DNA of 64,000 nucleotides, taken from the NCBI GenBank assembly GCA_036659415.1, contig JAVXCQ010000001.1, positions 62,001 through 126,000 of the forward strand. The letters run 5' to 3'. Every line of letters begins with the position of its first letter. The first letter of the stretch is position 1. This document shows positions 25,912-35,135 of this stretch, in pieces. The translations under genes and the position numbers were made by a program. The notes under the pieces were generated by a model. It was not told the origin of the DNA and searched no databases. It saw only the letters and a program-made list of their open reading frames with translations. The DNA comes from JAVXCQ01 sp036659415. Lineage in GTDB: Bacteria > Bacillota > Negativicutes > Acidaminococcales > Acidaminococcaceae.

Positions 25912-27090
25912 TTAAACGGCAGCAGCTAAATCTTCTTTCAAGCTTAAACCCAAAGTAAATTTAACATCTTCCCACACCACAATGTGCGTCTTGTTAAAAC
26001 CGTTAAAGACGGTAGCAGAGGCGGAACTATACGCCCCACAAGAAGGCACCAATAATAAATCGTCAAGCTCCAAGGGCACTGTCAGCTTACCCCTGCACAT
26101 AATATCCAAGGAATCACAACTTGGTCCAGCAAAAGTAGCTTCTGTTTCTTCCCCTTCTTTAAAGCTAATGAGGGTATATTGCCACTGGTCAAAAATAACC
26201 CCGGAGAAAGTACCATAAATGCCGTCATCTAGGAAATACCACACCTGACCGTTACGTTCATTAATACCAATGACCCGCGTAATTAAATTCATCGCCGTGC
26301 CACAAATAAAGCGCCCCGGTTCTGCCCAAATCTCTACGTTAGCAAAATCCTCTTCCAAACGAGCATTAATTTGCGCCAACATCTCGCCCAAATTAAACCG
26401 CAGTTTTGGCTCAGGAATGGGGAACCCTCCCCCGATATCTAACACGCGTAAAGTTAGCCCTACCGCCGCTGCCTCATCAAAAATCCGGCGACTAATGTCC
26501 AGGGCATGGAGATAAGGGTCGCTGCTCATGGTTTGGCTACCCACATGGAAACAAATACCAGCTACATCTAGCCCAGCAGCAGTGGCCGCTTGGAGTAGCT
26601 CAATCGCTTCTTCCTGGGGTGCACCAAATTTTTTGTTCAAGTCCACCACCGCGGTGGAATTATCAATACGTACCCTAAGCAGCACCGTTGCTCCCGGACA
26701 CGACTTAGCCATTTTTTGAATTTCACTCCTGCTGTCAAACGTCAGCTTGTGCACACCCAGCTCACAACAAGCCTTAATTCCTACCGCAGTTTTAATCGGA
26801 TTTGCATATATCATACGCTCGCCACCTACACCCAACCCGGCCAACGTCCTAATTTCACCTTCAGATGCAACATCGAAACAAGAACCCAGCGCAATCATCT
26901 TTTCTAAAATGTGCAGGTCAGGGTTAGCTTTCATTGCATAATACAGTTTCACTTTGGGCAAATTCGTCTTTAAAAAACAATAATTCTTCTCAATTTGGTC
27001 CAAGGATAGTACCAAAAGCGGTGTTTCATAATTCTCCGCCAGCAGTTTCACAGAATGCTCTGTTAGTTGAAAAAAACCATGTCTTTTCAT
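25912..27090 (-). CDS. ldc: Lysine/ornithine decarboxylase, Selenomonas type (PLP fold III)
   Basis: 392 residues. PLP lysine is Lys54 in YYAMKANP; CFHVGSQ holds the stacking histidine, DIGGGFP and EPGR bind phosphate, and GPSCDSLD carries the active-site Cys/Asp. Over its full length it resembles the Selenomonas ruminantium lysine/ornithine decarboxylase as I remember it (FDVASEGE, VVDLNKKFGAP, GTFSGVIFDQW). In that class it makes cadaverine, which is attached to peptidoglycan and holds the outer membrane; ornithine to putrescine is the other activity. The ATG at 27090 has GGGGAG 7 bases upstream; a GTG two codons earlier is less well placed. It is monocistronic. Confidence 0.9.
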   Translation of the reverse strand: MKRHGFFQLTEHSVKLLAENYETPLLVLSLDQIEKNYCFLKTNLPKVKLYYAMKANPDLHILEKMIALGSCFDVASEGEIRTLAGLGVGGERMIYANPIKTAVGIKACCELGVHKLTFDSRSEIQKMAKSCPGATVLLRVRIDNSTAVVDLNKKFGAPQEEAIELLQAATAAGLDVAGICFHVGSQTMSSDPYLHALDISRRIFDEAAAVGLTLRVLDIGGGFPIPEPKLRFNLGEMLAQINARLEEDFANVEIWAEPGRFICGTAMNLITRVIGINERNGQVWYFLDDGIYGTFSGVIFDQWQYTLISFKEGEETEATFAGPSCDSLDIMCRGKLTVPLELDDLLLVPSCGAYSSASATVFNGFNKTHIVVWEDVKFTLGLSLKEDLAAAV

Positions 27091-27130
27091 ATCCACTCTC
27101 CCCTTGCTTTTGCATTAATTTACTTCTGTT

Positions 27131-27158
27131 ATTGTACCACAAACAACAGAAAGTGCAA
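27131..27158 (-). promoter_or_regulatory. Promoter of the lysine/ornithine decarboxylase
   Basis: Minus strand TTGCAC (27153-27158), a 16-base spacer and TACAAT (27131-27136), about 40 bases before the start codon. The rest of the 300-base gap up to serS holds only the serS terminator and AT-rich sequence. Confidence 0.6.
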
Positions 27159-27335
27159 TAGGAAAAGAGAGGAAAACGAATGTTTTTTGAGGAGCAGAGA
27201 GCTAACCTCTTTAAAACATCAAAATTCGCCGTAATAACCAATGAAAACGGCAGAATTCGAGGCTTTTTTGCTAATTCTACGCTTAAAAGACCGCTAAGCT
27301 CTAACTCTGGGGAACAGAATAAAAACAGTGCAAAA

Positions 27336-27378
27336 ACAAAAAGCACCCCCTGTTAGCTGTTCACTAACGAAGAGGTGC
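27336..27378 (-). terminator. Terminator after serS
   Basis: On the minus strand an imperfect stem (GGCACC...GTTAG / CTAAC...GGTGC) ends in TTTTTGTTTTT, starting about 17 bases after the serS stop. Confidence 0.7.
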
Positions 27379-27394
27379 CTAGTTACAACCTGTG

Positions 27395-28666
27395 TTATTT
27401 AGTTATTTTCGTGCAACCCATATACGGGCGCAAAACTTCTGGTATTACGACCGAACCATCAGCTTGTTGATAATTTTCTAAAATAGCACAAACAGTACGA
27501 CCCACGGCTAAGCCGGAACCATTAAGCGTATGTACATATTCCGGTTTCGCTTTGGGCTCACGCCGGAATTTAATATCAGCACGTCGGGCTTGGAAATCTA
27601 GGAAATTAGAACAAGAAGAAATCTCACGGTAGCAATTAGACGCTGGAATCCACACTTCTAGATCATAGGTTGTTGCGGAACTAAAACCTACATCACCGGT
27701 ACACAAGCGCACCACCCGATAAGGCAATTTGAGTAATTGCAAAATATGTTCTGCGTCAGCAGTTAATTTATCCAGTTCCGTCCAAGAATCTTCCGGTTTA
27801 GTGAATTTGACCAGTTCGACTTTGTTAAACTGATGTTGCCGAATAAGTCCTCGCGTATCGCGGCCCGCAGAACCTGCTTCCGCACGGAAACACGCACTAT
27901 AAGCACAATAGCATTTAGGCAATTCACTCACGTCCAAAACTTCACCCCGATGATAGTTCGTCACCGGTACTTCGGCGGTAGGAATAAGATAATAGTCCAA
28001 ACCTTCCAATTTAAACATATCTTCGGCAAATTTAGGGAGTTGACCTGTGCCTAGCATACTATCCTTATTTACAATGTAAGGCGGAAACACTTCGGTATAG
28101 CCATGCTCTTCCGTATGCACATTCAGCATAAAGTTATAGACGGCTCTTTCTAAACGGGCACCCAAGCCTTTATAAAAAGTAAAACGAGCACCGGTCACCT
28201 TGGCGGCCCGTTCAAAATCAAGAATATTTAGCCCCTCGCCCACATCCCAGTGTGCCTGTGGAGTAAAACTAAATTTGGTCGGTTCGCCCCAGGTGCGTAC
28301 CACCGGGTTATCATTTTCATCTTTGCCAATGGGCACATCGGCCGCCGGCATATTGGGAATCGTCAGTAAAATATCTTTTAATCTCAGGTCTAAAGCTTTA
28401 AGTACTTGGTCATCTGCGGCAATTTTATCGCCTAGGGTACGCATGGCCAAAATCTCTGCTTCCGCTTGCTCCCCGGCTTTTTTCATTTTGCTGATGACAC
28501 CAGAAACAGTGTTACGCTCGCTTTTAAGCGCTTCAACCTGTCCTACTAGCTCCCGGCGCTGTTTTTCCACGGCCAAAAACTCATCAAGGTTCATATCCAT
28601 CTGACGGTTACGCATCGCCTGCTCAACCAATTCAGGATTTTCCCGGACAAATTTCATATCTAACAT
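27395..28666 (-). CDS. serS: Seryl-tRNA synthetase
   Basis: 423 residues, the standard bacterial length. It charges tRNA-Ser and tRNA-Sec. The N-terminal coiled-coil arm (about 25-105) is rich in K/E/R heptads; class II motif 2 appears as CFRAEAGSAGRDTRGLIRQHQF and motif 3 as NGSGLAVGRT. The ATG at 28666 is preferred because GGAGG lies 7 bases upstream, whereas it abuts the ATG at 28672. It has its own promoter and terminator and no T-box leader. Confidence 0.96.
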   Translation of the reverse strand: MLDMKFVRENPELVEQAMRNRQMDMNLDEFLAVEKQRRELVGQVEALKSERNTVSGVISKMKKAGEQAEAEILAMRTLGDKIAADDQVLKALDLRLKDILLTIPNMPAADVPIGKDENDNPVVRTWGEPTKFSFTPQAHWDVGEGLNILDFERAAKVTGARFTFYKGLGARLERAVYNFMLNVHTEEHGYTEVFPPYIVNKDSMLGTGQLPKFAEDMFKLEGLDYYLIPTAEVPVTNYHRGEVLDVSELPKCYCAYSACFRAEAGSAGRDTRGLIRQHQFNKVELVKFTKPEDSWTELDKLTADAEHILQLLKLPYRVVRLCTGDVGFSSATTYDLEVWIPASNCYREISSCSNFLDFQARRADIKFRREPKAKPEYVHTLNGSGLAVGRTVCAILENYQQADGSVVIPEVLRPYMGCTKITK

Positions 28667-28719
28667 GTTCATTCCTCCAAATATTAAGCAATATTCGTTG
28701 CTACTTTTTATATCTTTTA

Positions 28720-28748
28720 ATTGTACCACATCTCTGCGGTGCCTTCAA
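28720..28748 (-). promoter_or_regulatory. Promoter of serS
   Basis: Minus strand TTGAAG (28743-28748), a 17-base spacer and TACAAT (28720-28725), about 50 bases upstream of the start codon. No room for a T-box between it and the ATG. Confidence 0.6.
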
Positions 28749-28799
28749 TCTGTACTTAAGTAAGCAAAAAGAGCCGCTAGAGCAGTAGCTACTTCCCGC

Positions 28800-29516
28800 T
28801 CAGACGTCCATGTTATGGGCATTATCCCGGAGCCAGGTTTGCTGAACTTGATAGTCTGGCAATAGTTCTGCTACCGCCTGCCAAAATTCCCGACCGTGAT
28901 TTTTGTAACGCAAGTGGCAAAGTTCGTGAATGACCACATAATCCAGCACCGCTGGCGGTGCCATCACTAGCCGCCAATTAAAAAGCAGAGCATTTTGTGC
29001 AGTACAGCTGCCCCAACGTCTTTTTTGTTCTTTCACTTGAATACGGGTTGGCTGTTGGCTGAAAAATTCTTGGTAATAAACAACTCTAGCGCCCACTTCT
29101 TCATGAGCTTGGGCATAATACCACTGCCGCAAAACTGCTTTAACCACTGCCGGTTGCTGGTGTCTGACCTTGACCACTAGCCGGTAATCCACAACCGTAA
29201 CCTCATCTTTACGCAAACCAGGCTCTACTTGAACCTCTAGCTGATAAGCTCGCCCCAAATACAAATATTGCTCGCCGCTCACACCTAAATGCTCATAGTG
29301 TTGCGCCTGCCTCTGGGCAGTGAGTGCCAACTTTTTTAAAAGCCACCCTGCCTTGGTATGCACCGCCGCAAGGAGCTGAGCATCGGTCAGTGCTAAGGGG
29401 GCTTTGACAACCACTCCCCCAGTCGGTTGTACGATTAACGACAAGGTGCGGCGCTGACTGCGCTGCACGTCCAAGCTGGTCGTAATATTGTGATATTCCC
29501 ATTTTAATTGACTCAT
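28800..29516 (-). CDS. YgjP-like M48-family metallopeptidase (DUF45)
   Basis: 238 residues. The zinc motif HELCHL with a downstream H-G-REFW is the hallmark of the YgjP/WLM-like metallopeptidases, and KEQKRRWGSCT and FNWRLVMAP are further family motifs. No signal peptide, so cytoplasmic. Substrate unknown. The ATG at 29516 follows GGGGGA at a workable distance; an extended reading to 29576 adds 20 residues without similarity. It lies between serS and the lpdA terminator and is apparently expressed alone. Confidence 0.87.
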   Translation of the reverse strand: MSQLKWEYHNITTSLDVQRSQRRTLSLIVQPTGGVVVKAPLALTDAQLLAAVHTKAGWLLKKLALTAQRQAQHYEHLGVSGEQYLYLGRAYQLEVQVEPGLRKDEVTVVDYRLVVKVRHQQPAVVKAVLRQWYYAQAHEEVGARVVYYQEFFSQQPTRIQVKEQKRRWGSCTAQNALLFNWRLVMAPPAVLDYVVIHELCHLRYKNHGREFWQAVAELLPDYQVQQTWLRDNAHNMDV

Positions 29517-29592
29517 GTGCTTCCCCCATGCCAGCTCTGGTTTATTCCTTTGAACTACCATTTCTCTCTTCTGCACCTAATTTCCTGCCGGC

Positions 29593-29641
29593 AAAAAAAA
29601 AGCTAGCCGGCTACACCTTAAAATAGGCCTAGCCGGCTAGC
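29593..29641 (-). terminator. Terminator of the gcv-lip-lpdA operon
   Basis: A 12-base stem GCTAGCCGGCTA (29602-29613 and 29630-29641) followed on the minus strand by nine T. It starts 6 bases past the lpdA stop. Confidence 0.9.
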
Positions 29642-29646
29642 GGAAT

Positions 29647-31053
29647 TTATGCTTTTTTGGCGTTCACTTGGTGAACCATATTGCCAAACAACCCCATGAG
29701 GGCTTCACCACAAGCTTCAGAAAGAGTTGGGTGCGGATGAATACACCGGTCTAGCTCTTCTGCGGTCAAATGATTGGTGACAGCCACTACACCCTCCATA
29801 ATAAGGTCGCTAGCGTGAGCGCCCATAATATGGCAACCAATAATTTCGTGGGTGTTCTTATCGGCTATAAATTTCACAAGGCCTTCGGTTTGACCCATAG
29901 TAATAGCCTTACCGTTACCGGCAAAATTAAACTTATTAATCACAATTTCTTTACCAGCCGCCACACATTCCTGTTCAGTTAAGCCGACTGCCGCAATTTC
30001 CGGCGAAGTAAAAATGCAACTGGGAATGGCATTGTAATCCATGGTGCGCTGTCCGCCACAAACATTTTCTGCCGCCACCAGGCCTTGGTGCGCCGCAGAA
30101 TGTGCCAGCATACTTAAACCGGTTACGTCACCGATGGCATAAATACCAGCTACCGAGGTTTCCATCTGCGCATTAACCGTAATTCCTCGTTTAGTATAGT
30201 CTACGCCTAGCTTGGTAAGCTCCTCCGTTGCCATCACCGGTACCCTGCCGGTAGCGACTAAAACTTTTTCGGCACTGATAACTTCTGTTTTGCCTTTAAG
30301 CTCTAGCGTCACATCTAGTCCCTCTAAGCCCCGCTTAATCCCTTTGACCATGGCTCCGGTTTTAGTTGTAATATATTGTTTGCGCAAAGCCAGTGCCATG
30401 CGTTTTTGCAAATCACTGTCACTTAAAGGTAAAACTGTCGGTGCCATTTCTACTACCGTAACGGCACAGCCAAAATTGGCGTAAATACCAGCAAACTCAA
30501 TGCCCACTGCACCGGCGCCAATAATAATAATGCTTTCTGGCACTTCACCCAAACGTAAAATTTCATCACTATTGATAACACCGGTAGTGTCGCCGCCGGG
30601 AATAGGGGGCATAGCCGGTTTGGAACCGGTGGCAATAATGATTTTATCCGCAGTAATCGTGCGTTCATGGTCGGGGTTATCCGTCACTAAATGAATACTA
30701 TGTTGATCCACAAAATGCGCACTGCCGTCCACCACTTCCACTTTATTGGCTTTCAGTAATTTTTCCACACCGCTACGCAGCTGGTAAATTACGTTATTTT
30801 TGCGTTCCATGACCTTTTCCCAGTCGTAAGCATACTCACTGATAAACAAACCATATTCTTCACAATGTTGCAATTCTTGCCATTTTTCAGCACTTTTCAA
30901 TAAAGTTTTAGTGGGAATACAGCCCCTGTTAAGACATACTCCGCCTAAATCTCCTTTTTCTACCAATAAGACCTTGGCACCTAATTGGGCTGCCCGAATC
31001 GCCGCCACATAACCAGCAGTACCAGCACCAATAACACATACTTCATAATCCAT
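29647..31053 (-). CDS. lpdA: Dihydrolipoyl dehydrogenase (glycine cleavage L protein)
   Basis: 468 residues. FAD enzyme that reoxidises dihydrolipoyl-GcvH with NAD+. FAD-binding GAGTAGYVAAIRAAQ at the N-terminus, redox-active disulfide in GGVCLNRGCIPTK, NAD-binding GAGAVGIEFA, and the C-terminal HPHPTLSE histidine/glutamate pair. The ATG at 31053 has GGGAGGG 7 bases upstream. It is the last gene of the glycine-cleavage and lipoylation operon, 20 bases after lipM. Confidence 0.95.
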   Translation of the reverse strand: MDYEVCVIGAGTAGYVAAIRAAQLGAKVLLVEKGDLGGVCLNRGCIPTKTLLKSAEKWQELQHCEEYGLFISEYAYDWEKVMERKNNVIYQLRSGVEKLLKANKVEVVDGSAHFVDQHSIHLVTDNPDHERTITADKIIIATGSKPAMPPIPGGDTTGVINSDEILRLGEVPESIIIIGAGAVGIEFAGIYANFGCAVTVVEMAPTVLPLSDSDLQKRMALALRKQYITTKTGAMVKGIKRGLEGLDVTLELKGKTEVISAEKVLVATGRVPVMATEELTKLGVDYTKRGITVNAQMETSVAGIYAIGDVTGLSMLAHSAAHQGLVAAENVCGGQRTMDYNAIPSCIFTSPEIAAVGLTEQECVAAGKEIVINKFNFAGNGKAITMGQTEGLVKFIADKNTHEIIGCHIMGAHASDLIMEGVVAVTNHLTAEELDRCIHPHPTLSEACGEALMGLFGNMVHQVNAKKA

Positions 31054-31073
31054 ACTTTGACCCTCCCTCAAGA

Positions 31074-31907
31074 TTATCTTTTTTTGGTCCAAGCTGTTTT
31101 ACTATACTTAGCTACCGTCAGCTCCTGTGCAGTAGCTCTTTCTGCCGCTGTTAAACTCCCGCAAACAAACTCAATCCCCAGCATTTCAGCCACGCCGGCG
31201 GTTAAAGCTTCCTTGACTTCTTCATAGCTCACCGACCTTTGTAACGCTTCTGTCAACGTCATTACCCGTTTAGTCAGTAACTCTCCCAATTCGCTGCGAG
31301 CCGCTGCCGTTAGGTTTAGTACCCCTGCCAGTTGTGTAGCAGAAAAATCTAACAGCACCGAACCGTGCTGCAAAATTACCCCCTGCTTCCGTACCTGGGC
31401 ACTTCCGATGAGTTTGCGTTGCTGCACCGTTAGTTCATAATGGGACGGAGCATCAAAACAAGCTGCCGAGGTCTGATGTACCACTCGACGTGCATAGGTC
31501 GCTTGTGGCTTTGTCATTTGAGCAGTAACGCCCAGCTTCGCCAAACCCAGTTGCAAGCCTTGACTCAAATAGCGATAAGAAGCCGTAATCGTGCGGGGCA
31601 TCTGGGGATAAGCTTCTCCCACCACCATACTATAGGTTACTTCCTGGTGATGAAGAACGGCGCGACCACCGGTTAAACGCCGGACAATATCAAGCCCCTG
31701 CTCTGCACAAGCTGCAAAATCTAACTCCCGCTCACCGTGTTGAAAATAACCTAGGCTAACCGCTGCCGGCTGCCAGCCATAAAAGCGCAAAGTCGGCAAA
31801 CTGTTCCCCGCCTGATAGGATAATAAAAGTGCTTCGTCAATAGCCATATTTTCCGCCGCTGTGGCCAGCCCCGTATCCAGCAAGCGCCACTTCATTAACG
31901 TGGTCAT
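31074..31907 (-). CDS. lipM: Octanoyl-[ACP]:protein octanoyltransferase LipM-like
   Basis: 277 residues. Biotin/lipoate ligase fold with WRLLDTG..ENMAIDEALL, LRFYGWQPAAVSLGYFQ, RRLTGGRAVLHHQE and SACFDAPSHYEL..QRKLIGSAQVRKQGVILQHGS. Cys150 corresponds in motif and number to the acyl-enzyme cysteine of B. subtilis LipM, which separates transferases from ATP-dependent lipoate ligases. It would move octanoate from ACP to Lys63 of GcvH. It overlaps the preceding radical SAM gene by ATGA. A lipoate ligase is the alternative but fits the Cys motif less well. Confidence 0.87.
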   Translation of the reverse strand: MTTLMKWRLLDTGLATAAENMAIDEALLLSYQAGNSLPTLRFYGWQPAAVSLGYFQHGERELDFAACAEQGLDIVRRLTGGRAVLHHQEVTYSMVVGEAYPQMPRTITASYRYLSQGLQLGLAKLGVTAQMTKPQATYARRVVHQTSAACFDAPSHYELTVQQRKLIGSAQVRKQGVILQHGSVLLDFSATQLAGVLNLTAAARSELGELLTKRVMTLTEALQRSVSYEEVKEALTAGVAEMLGIEFVCGSLTAAERATAQELTVAKYSKTAWTKKR

Positions 31908-32854
31908 ACTCCCACCTCACACGCTTGTACTGCCGCCCGCACTTCCTCCGCCGTTAACGGTCGGTGATAATTATATAAAGTCTGTCCCGGTTTCTCGTTA
32001 TAGTAGGGACGATTGCAGTCCGGGCAACCACTAGTGCGGAAAGCCTGACCGTCAGCTAGCACCTGAGCTAGTGCTGGCACCTGAAAACCGCTGATTTTTT
32101 CTTTTTGCCACTCTACCACCTGAGGCGCATAGCCCTTTTTGAGGAGTGCCGCGGCCACTTGCAGCCTTCTATAGCTCCCTAGGTTGGGAGGAGCCGCCTG
32201 GGCTAATTTAGTGCCGACTACAGGGGTAAAAGCAAAAAGTCCCACGGTGATTTGCCGCTGGTGACAGTCACAAAGAATTTTCCACACGTCTTTTTCCGTT
32301 TCGCCTAGTCCCACTATCAAATGCGTGGTCATCCGCCCCGGAAACTGCGTAGCACAGGCGCACAATAAATCCCACCGCTCCTGCCAAGAGCCACCTTTAA
32401 TGCTGCTAAACAACTCTGGCGTGGCCACGTCCAAAGCCAGACCCAACCGTTCTGCACCTAAAGCAAACAACTCGGCAGCCTGAGCCACAGTGGTAAAATG
32501 ACTGGAAACGACTACCGGTACTCCGCCGTAAGTTTTAAATTCCTGCAAAGCCCTCGTTACTACCTGGTGACTATCCGGCCTGTTCACAACTTGTAAACAC
32601 ACCCGCTTAATCTTTCCCGCTAAAAAAGCCTGACCAATAGCGGCAATCGCCTTCTCCTCAGCTACTGCCTGCCAAGCTACCCGAGAGAGAAATTTACTAC
32701 CCGCCGTACTTTCCCTTGCTTGTGCACAAAAAGCACAATTGCGCAGGCAACGTTCTCCCAGCATAATATAGGCCGTAGTAGGCGGAGCATCAGTTTTGAG
32801 CTGCCGCGTTCCAATCGCTCCCGCCGTCCCAATTGATAGTTTCCACTCACTCAT
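31904..32854 (-). CDS. Radical SAM protein, probable subunit of a two-protein lipoyl synthase (LipS1/LipS2 type)
   Basis: 316 residues. CxxxCxxC at C36, C40, C43 (GERCLRNCAFCAQ) binds the SAM-cleaving 4Fe-4S cluster. The barrel resembles biotin-synthase-like proteins (VCLQVVNRPDSH, TTHLIVGLGETEKD). A C-terminal SGCPDCNRPYYNE adds a CxxC that could help hold an auxiliary cluster, as sulfur-inserting enzymes need. The ATG at 32854 overlaps the upstream radical SAM stop (ATGA). Sandwiched between another radical SAM gene and lipM inside a gcv operon without lipA, it is best explained as one half of the LipS1/LipS2 lipoyl synthase. Which of the two subunits it is cannot be settled here. Confidence 0.78.
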   Translation of the reverse strand: MSEWKLSIGTAGAIGTRQLKTDAPPTTAYIMLGERCLRNCAFCAQARESTAGSKFLSRVAWQAVAEEKAIAAIGQAFLAGKIKRVCLQVVNRPDSHQVVTRALQEFKTYGGVPVVVSSHFTTVAQAAELFALGAERLGLALDVATPELFSSIKGGSWQERWDLLCACATQFPGRMTTHLIVGLGETEKDVWKILCDCHQRQITVGLFAFTPVVGTKLAQAAPPNLGSYRRLQVAAALLKKGYAPQVVEWQKEKISGFQVPALAQVLADGQAFRTSGCPDCNRPYYNEKPGQTLYNYHRPLTAEEVRAAVQACEVGV

Positions 32855-33705
32855 AGGACGCAACACTCCTCACTTATTTTCATCGTTAGTCCCAGCTCTG
32901 CCGCCCGCTCTAAAGCCGCTTTGCTCGGTTGCACGATTCCATTAATACCAGCTTCCAGTGCCGCCACGTCCAGTTCCTGGCGATAGCGCCCGCCCGGACG
33001 CATACACCCTAACCACAAAGGTGTCGTGGGCAAAAGTTGCCGTGCCTCGGCCAAAATACTGACCACCTGCGCCACACTAGGTGGCCTGCACTGGGCGTAT
33101 TCCGTCAGCTTCGTCGGCACTAACACCAAAAAAATCAGTTGTTCCACACCGTTGGCCGCAAGAAGCCGCAAAGCTTCCCGCTCGCCGCCTAGTTGACCAC
33201 CATGCAGGCCAATACAAATATGAGGTGCCACATGAGCACAATACTTGCGCAAATTACGATAGCATTCCACATAATCAGCTACGGTTTTATTCAGTTTCAA
33301 GGTTTCCCTAATCGTAGTATCGTCCCCTACAAAATCAAAAGACACCACATCGGCTAAAGGCGCCAGCGCTTTTATTGCCTCTGCCTCTACTAGACCGACA
33401 TGAAAATTATAGCGCCGCTTACCTTTTAAGGCCGCCAATTTGGACAAGTGCTCGCCGACAACAACTTGTCCTTCAAGATTACAGCCGCCGCTAACAAGGC
33501 AACTAGTACCGGTTAAATCCTCTGCGGTTTCCACTGCCGATAACGCCGTCATATGTTGCAGGTAATGGCCGCCACAGTGAGCACACCTCAAAGCACAAGC
33601 CGTACCCGTCACGCTAATGCTCTGGGTTTGTTGTGGTCGACTAACCAAAAGCTCCGCCGGAAAATTACGCCGACGGAGCTCCCAGCCTAGGGTTAAGGTT
33701 CCCAT
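32851..33705 (-). CDS. Radical SAM protein, probable partner subunit of the two-protein lipoyl synthase
   Basis: 284 residues. Radical SAM motif C37, C41, C44 (CALRCAHCGGHYL), then TSCLVSGGCN, FHVGLVEAEAIKAL, SFDFVGDDTTI and a late WLGCMRPGGRYRQELD. Near the C-terminus there is an ECC. It differs from LipA, lacking that enzyme's N-terminal CxxxxCxxxxxC cluster and RSSY end. It overlaps the end of gcvPB by 13 bases and the next radical SAM gene by ATGA, so the two proteins are made together. The pairing supports a heteromeric sulfur-insertion enzyme acting on octanoyl-GcvH. A role in another modification is possible. Confidence 0.78.
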   Translation of the reverse strand: MGTLTLGWELRRRNFPAELLVSRPQQTQSISVTGTACALRCAHCGGHYLQHMTALSAVETAEDLTGTSCLVSGGCNLEGQVVVGEHLSKLAALKGKRRYNFHVGLVEAEAIKALAPLADVVSFDFVGDDTTIRETLKLNKTVADYVECYRNLRKYCAHVAPHICIGLHGGQLGGEREALRLLAANGVEQLIFLVLVPTKLTEYAQCRPPSVAQVVSILAEARQLLPTTPLWLGCMRPGGRYRQELDVAALEAGINGIVQPSKAALERAAELGLTMKISEECCVL

Positions 33706-35135
33706 CTAACCACCGGTTTACGAGCAGCCAAGGTTTCGTCCAAACGACTTACCAAGGTATTATGCGGAGCGTTTTGAACAATTTCAGGATTTGTTTGAGC
33801 CTCTACAGCGATTTTTTGCATCGCGGCAATAAAGCCATCCAAAGTTTCCTTACTTTCTGTTTCTGTTGGCTCAATCATCAGCGCTTCTTCCACAATTAGT
33901 GGGAAGTAAATAGTCGGTGGATGGTAACCGTAATCCAAAAGACGCTTTGCAATATCCAAGGTATGAATACCATAAGGTCTTTGTTTTTTTGAAGTTAAAA
34001 CACACTCATGCATACAGTAGCGGTCAAAGGGTGAATCATAAGCGTCTGCCAACAGTTTTTTACAATAATTGGCATTAAGCACGGCATCTTCACTGGCTTG
34101 ACGCAAACCGGCCGCACCCATGGTCAAAATATAGGCGTAGGCCTTGACAATCACGCCAAAGTTGCCGTGAAATTCATGGACTTTACCGATGCTTTTATCA
34201 GACTGCGCCCACTCATACTTGCCGTCCACAACTTGTACACGAGGCTGGGGCAGAAAAGGCACCAGCGCCGCTTTGACGCCAATCGGGCCAGAACCGGGAC
34301 CACCGCCGCCATGGGGAGTAGCAAAGGTTTTGTGCAAATTAAAATGCACCACGTCAAAACCCATATCGCCCGGCCGCACAATACCCAAAATAGCATTAGC
34401 ATTGGCACCGTCATAATACAAAAGCCCGCCCGCTTCATGTACAATCTTGGCAATAGCTTCAATCTTACTTTCAAATAAACCTAGCGTACTTGGATTAGTC
34501 AGCATGAGCCCAGCAGTTTCTGGGCCTACTGCCGCTTGCAGAGCTGCCAAATCAATGGAACCGTCAGCTTCGGACTTAATTTCTACTACTTCCATACCAC
34601 ACATGGTAGTCGAAGCAGGATTAGTCCCGTGAGCAGAATCCGGCACAATCATCTTGGTTCGTTTTTCATCGCCACGATCCCTGTGATAAGCCCGAATAAG
34701 TTTCAAGCCGGTTAATTCACCATGAGCTCCGGCCACCGGTTGCAGGGTAACAGCCGCCATGCCGGAAATCTCAGCCAAAGCCTGTTCCGTCTGGTAAAGC
34801 ACAGACAATGCTCCCTGTACTGTTGCTACCGGTTGTAGCGGGTGCAGCTGTGCCAATCCCGGATAGCGAGCAATATCTTCATTAATCTTGGGATTATATT
34901 TCATGGTACAGGAGCCTAAGGGATAAAACCCAGTATCCACACCAAAGTTACGATTAGAAAGCTGGGTATAGTGCCGCATTAATTCCAGTTGGCTTAATTC
35001 CGGCAAAGCCGCCGGTGTTTGCCGCAAATATTTTGCCGGTAGGAGGTCTGTGCGTAAAGGTACCTCGCACAACGGTAAATCCGTGGCGCAGCGTCCCTTT
35101 TTGCCTAATTCAAATAACAAGGGTTGTTCCATCAT
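33693..35135 (-). CDS. gcvPB: Glycine dehydrogenase (decarboxylating), subunit 2
   Basis: 480 residues. C-terminal half of the P protein as a separate polypeptide, the bacterial two-gene form. The PLP lysine is in NLHKTFATPHGGGGPGSGP; MKYNPKIN, GAHGELTGL and DSAHGTNPAS are family motifs. Together with gcvPA it decarboxylates glycine and loads aminomethyl onto lipoyl-GcvH. The start overlaps the gcvPA stop by ATGA; a second ATG one codon later is equally possible. Confidence 0.96.
   Translation of the reverse strand: MMEQPLLFELGKKGRCATDLPLCEVPLRTDLLPAKYLRQTPAALPELSQLELMRHYTQLSNRNFGVDTGFYPLGSCTMKYNPKINEDIARYPGLAQLHPLQPVATVQGALSVLYQTEQALAEISGMAAVTLQPVAGAHGELTGLKLIRAYHRDRGDEKRTKMIVPDSAHGTNPASTTMCGMEVVEIKSEADGSIDLAALQAAVGPETAGLMLTNPSTLGLFESKIEAIAKIVHEAGGLLYYDGANANAILGIVRPGDMGFDVVHFNLHKTFATPHGGGGPGSGPIGVKAALVPFLPQPRVQVVDGKYEWAQSDKSIGKVHEFHGNFGVIVKAYAYILTMGAAGLRQASEDAVLNANYCKKLLADAYDSPFDRYCMHECVLTSKKQRPYGIHTLDIAKRLLDYGYHPPTIYFPLIVEEALMIEPTETESKETLDGFIAAMQKIAVEAQTNPEIVQNAPHNTLVSRLDETLAARKPVVRWEP

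Noticed and set aside
27026..27346. 106-codon minus-strand open frame in the ldc-serS gap
   Set aside because: It overlaps the ldc start region, contains the ldc promoter, has low-complexity F/L/C composition and no SD; not a gene.
28681..28799. T-box leader for serS
   Set aside because: The gap is too short and has no AGGGUGGNACCGCG motif; only a simple promoter is visible.
31074..31907. Lipoate-protein ligase (LplA/LplJ) as the identity of the lipM gene
   Set aside because: SACFDAPSHYEL with Cys150 and the ILQHGS motif match octanoyltransferase LipM; ATP-ligase-specific features were not evident.
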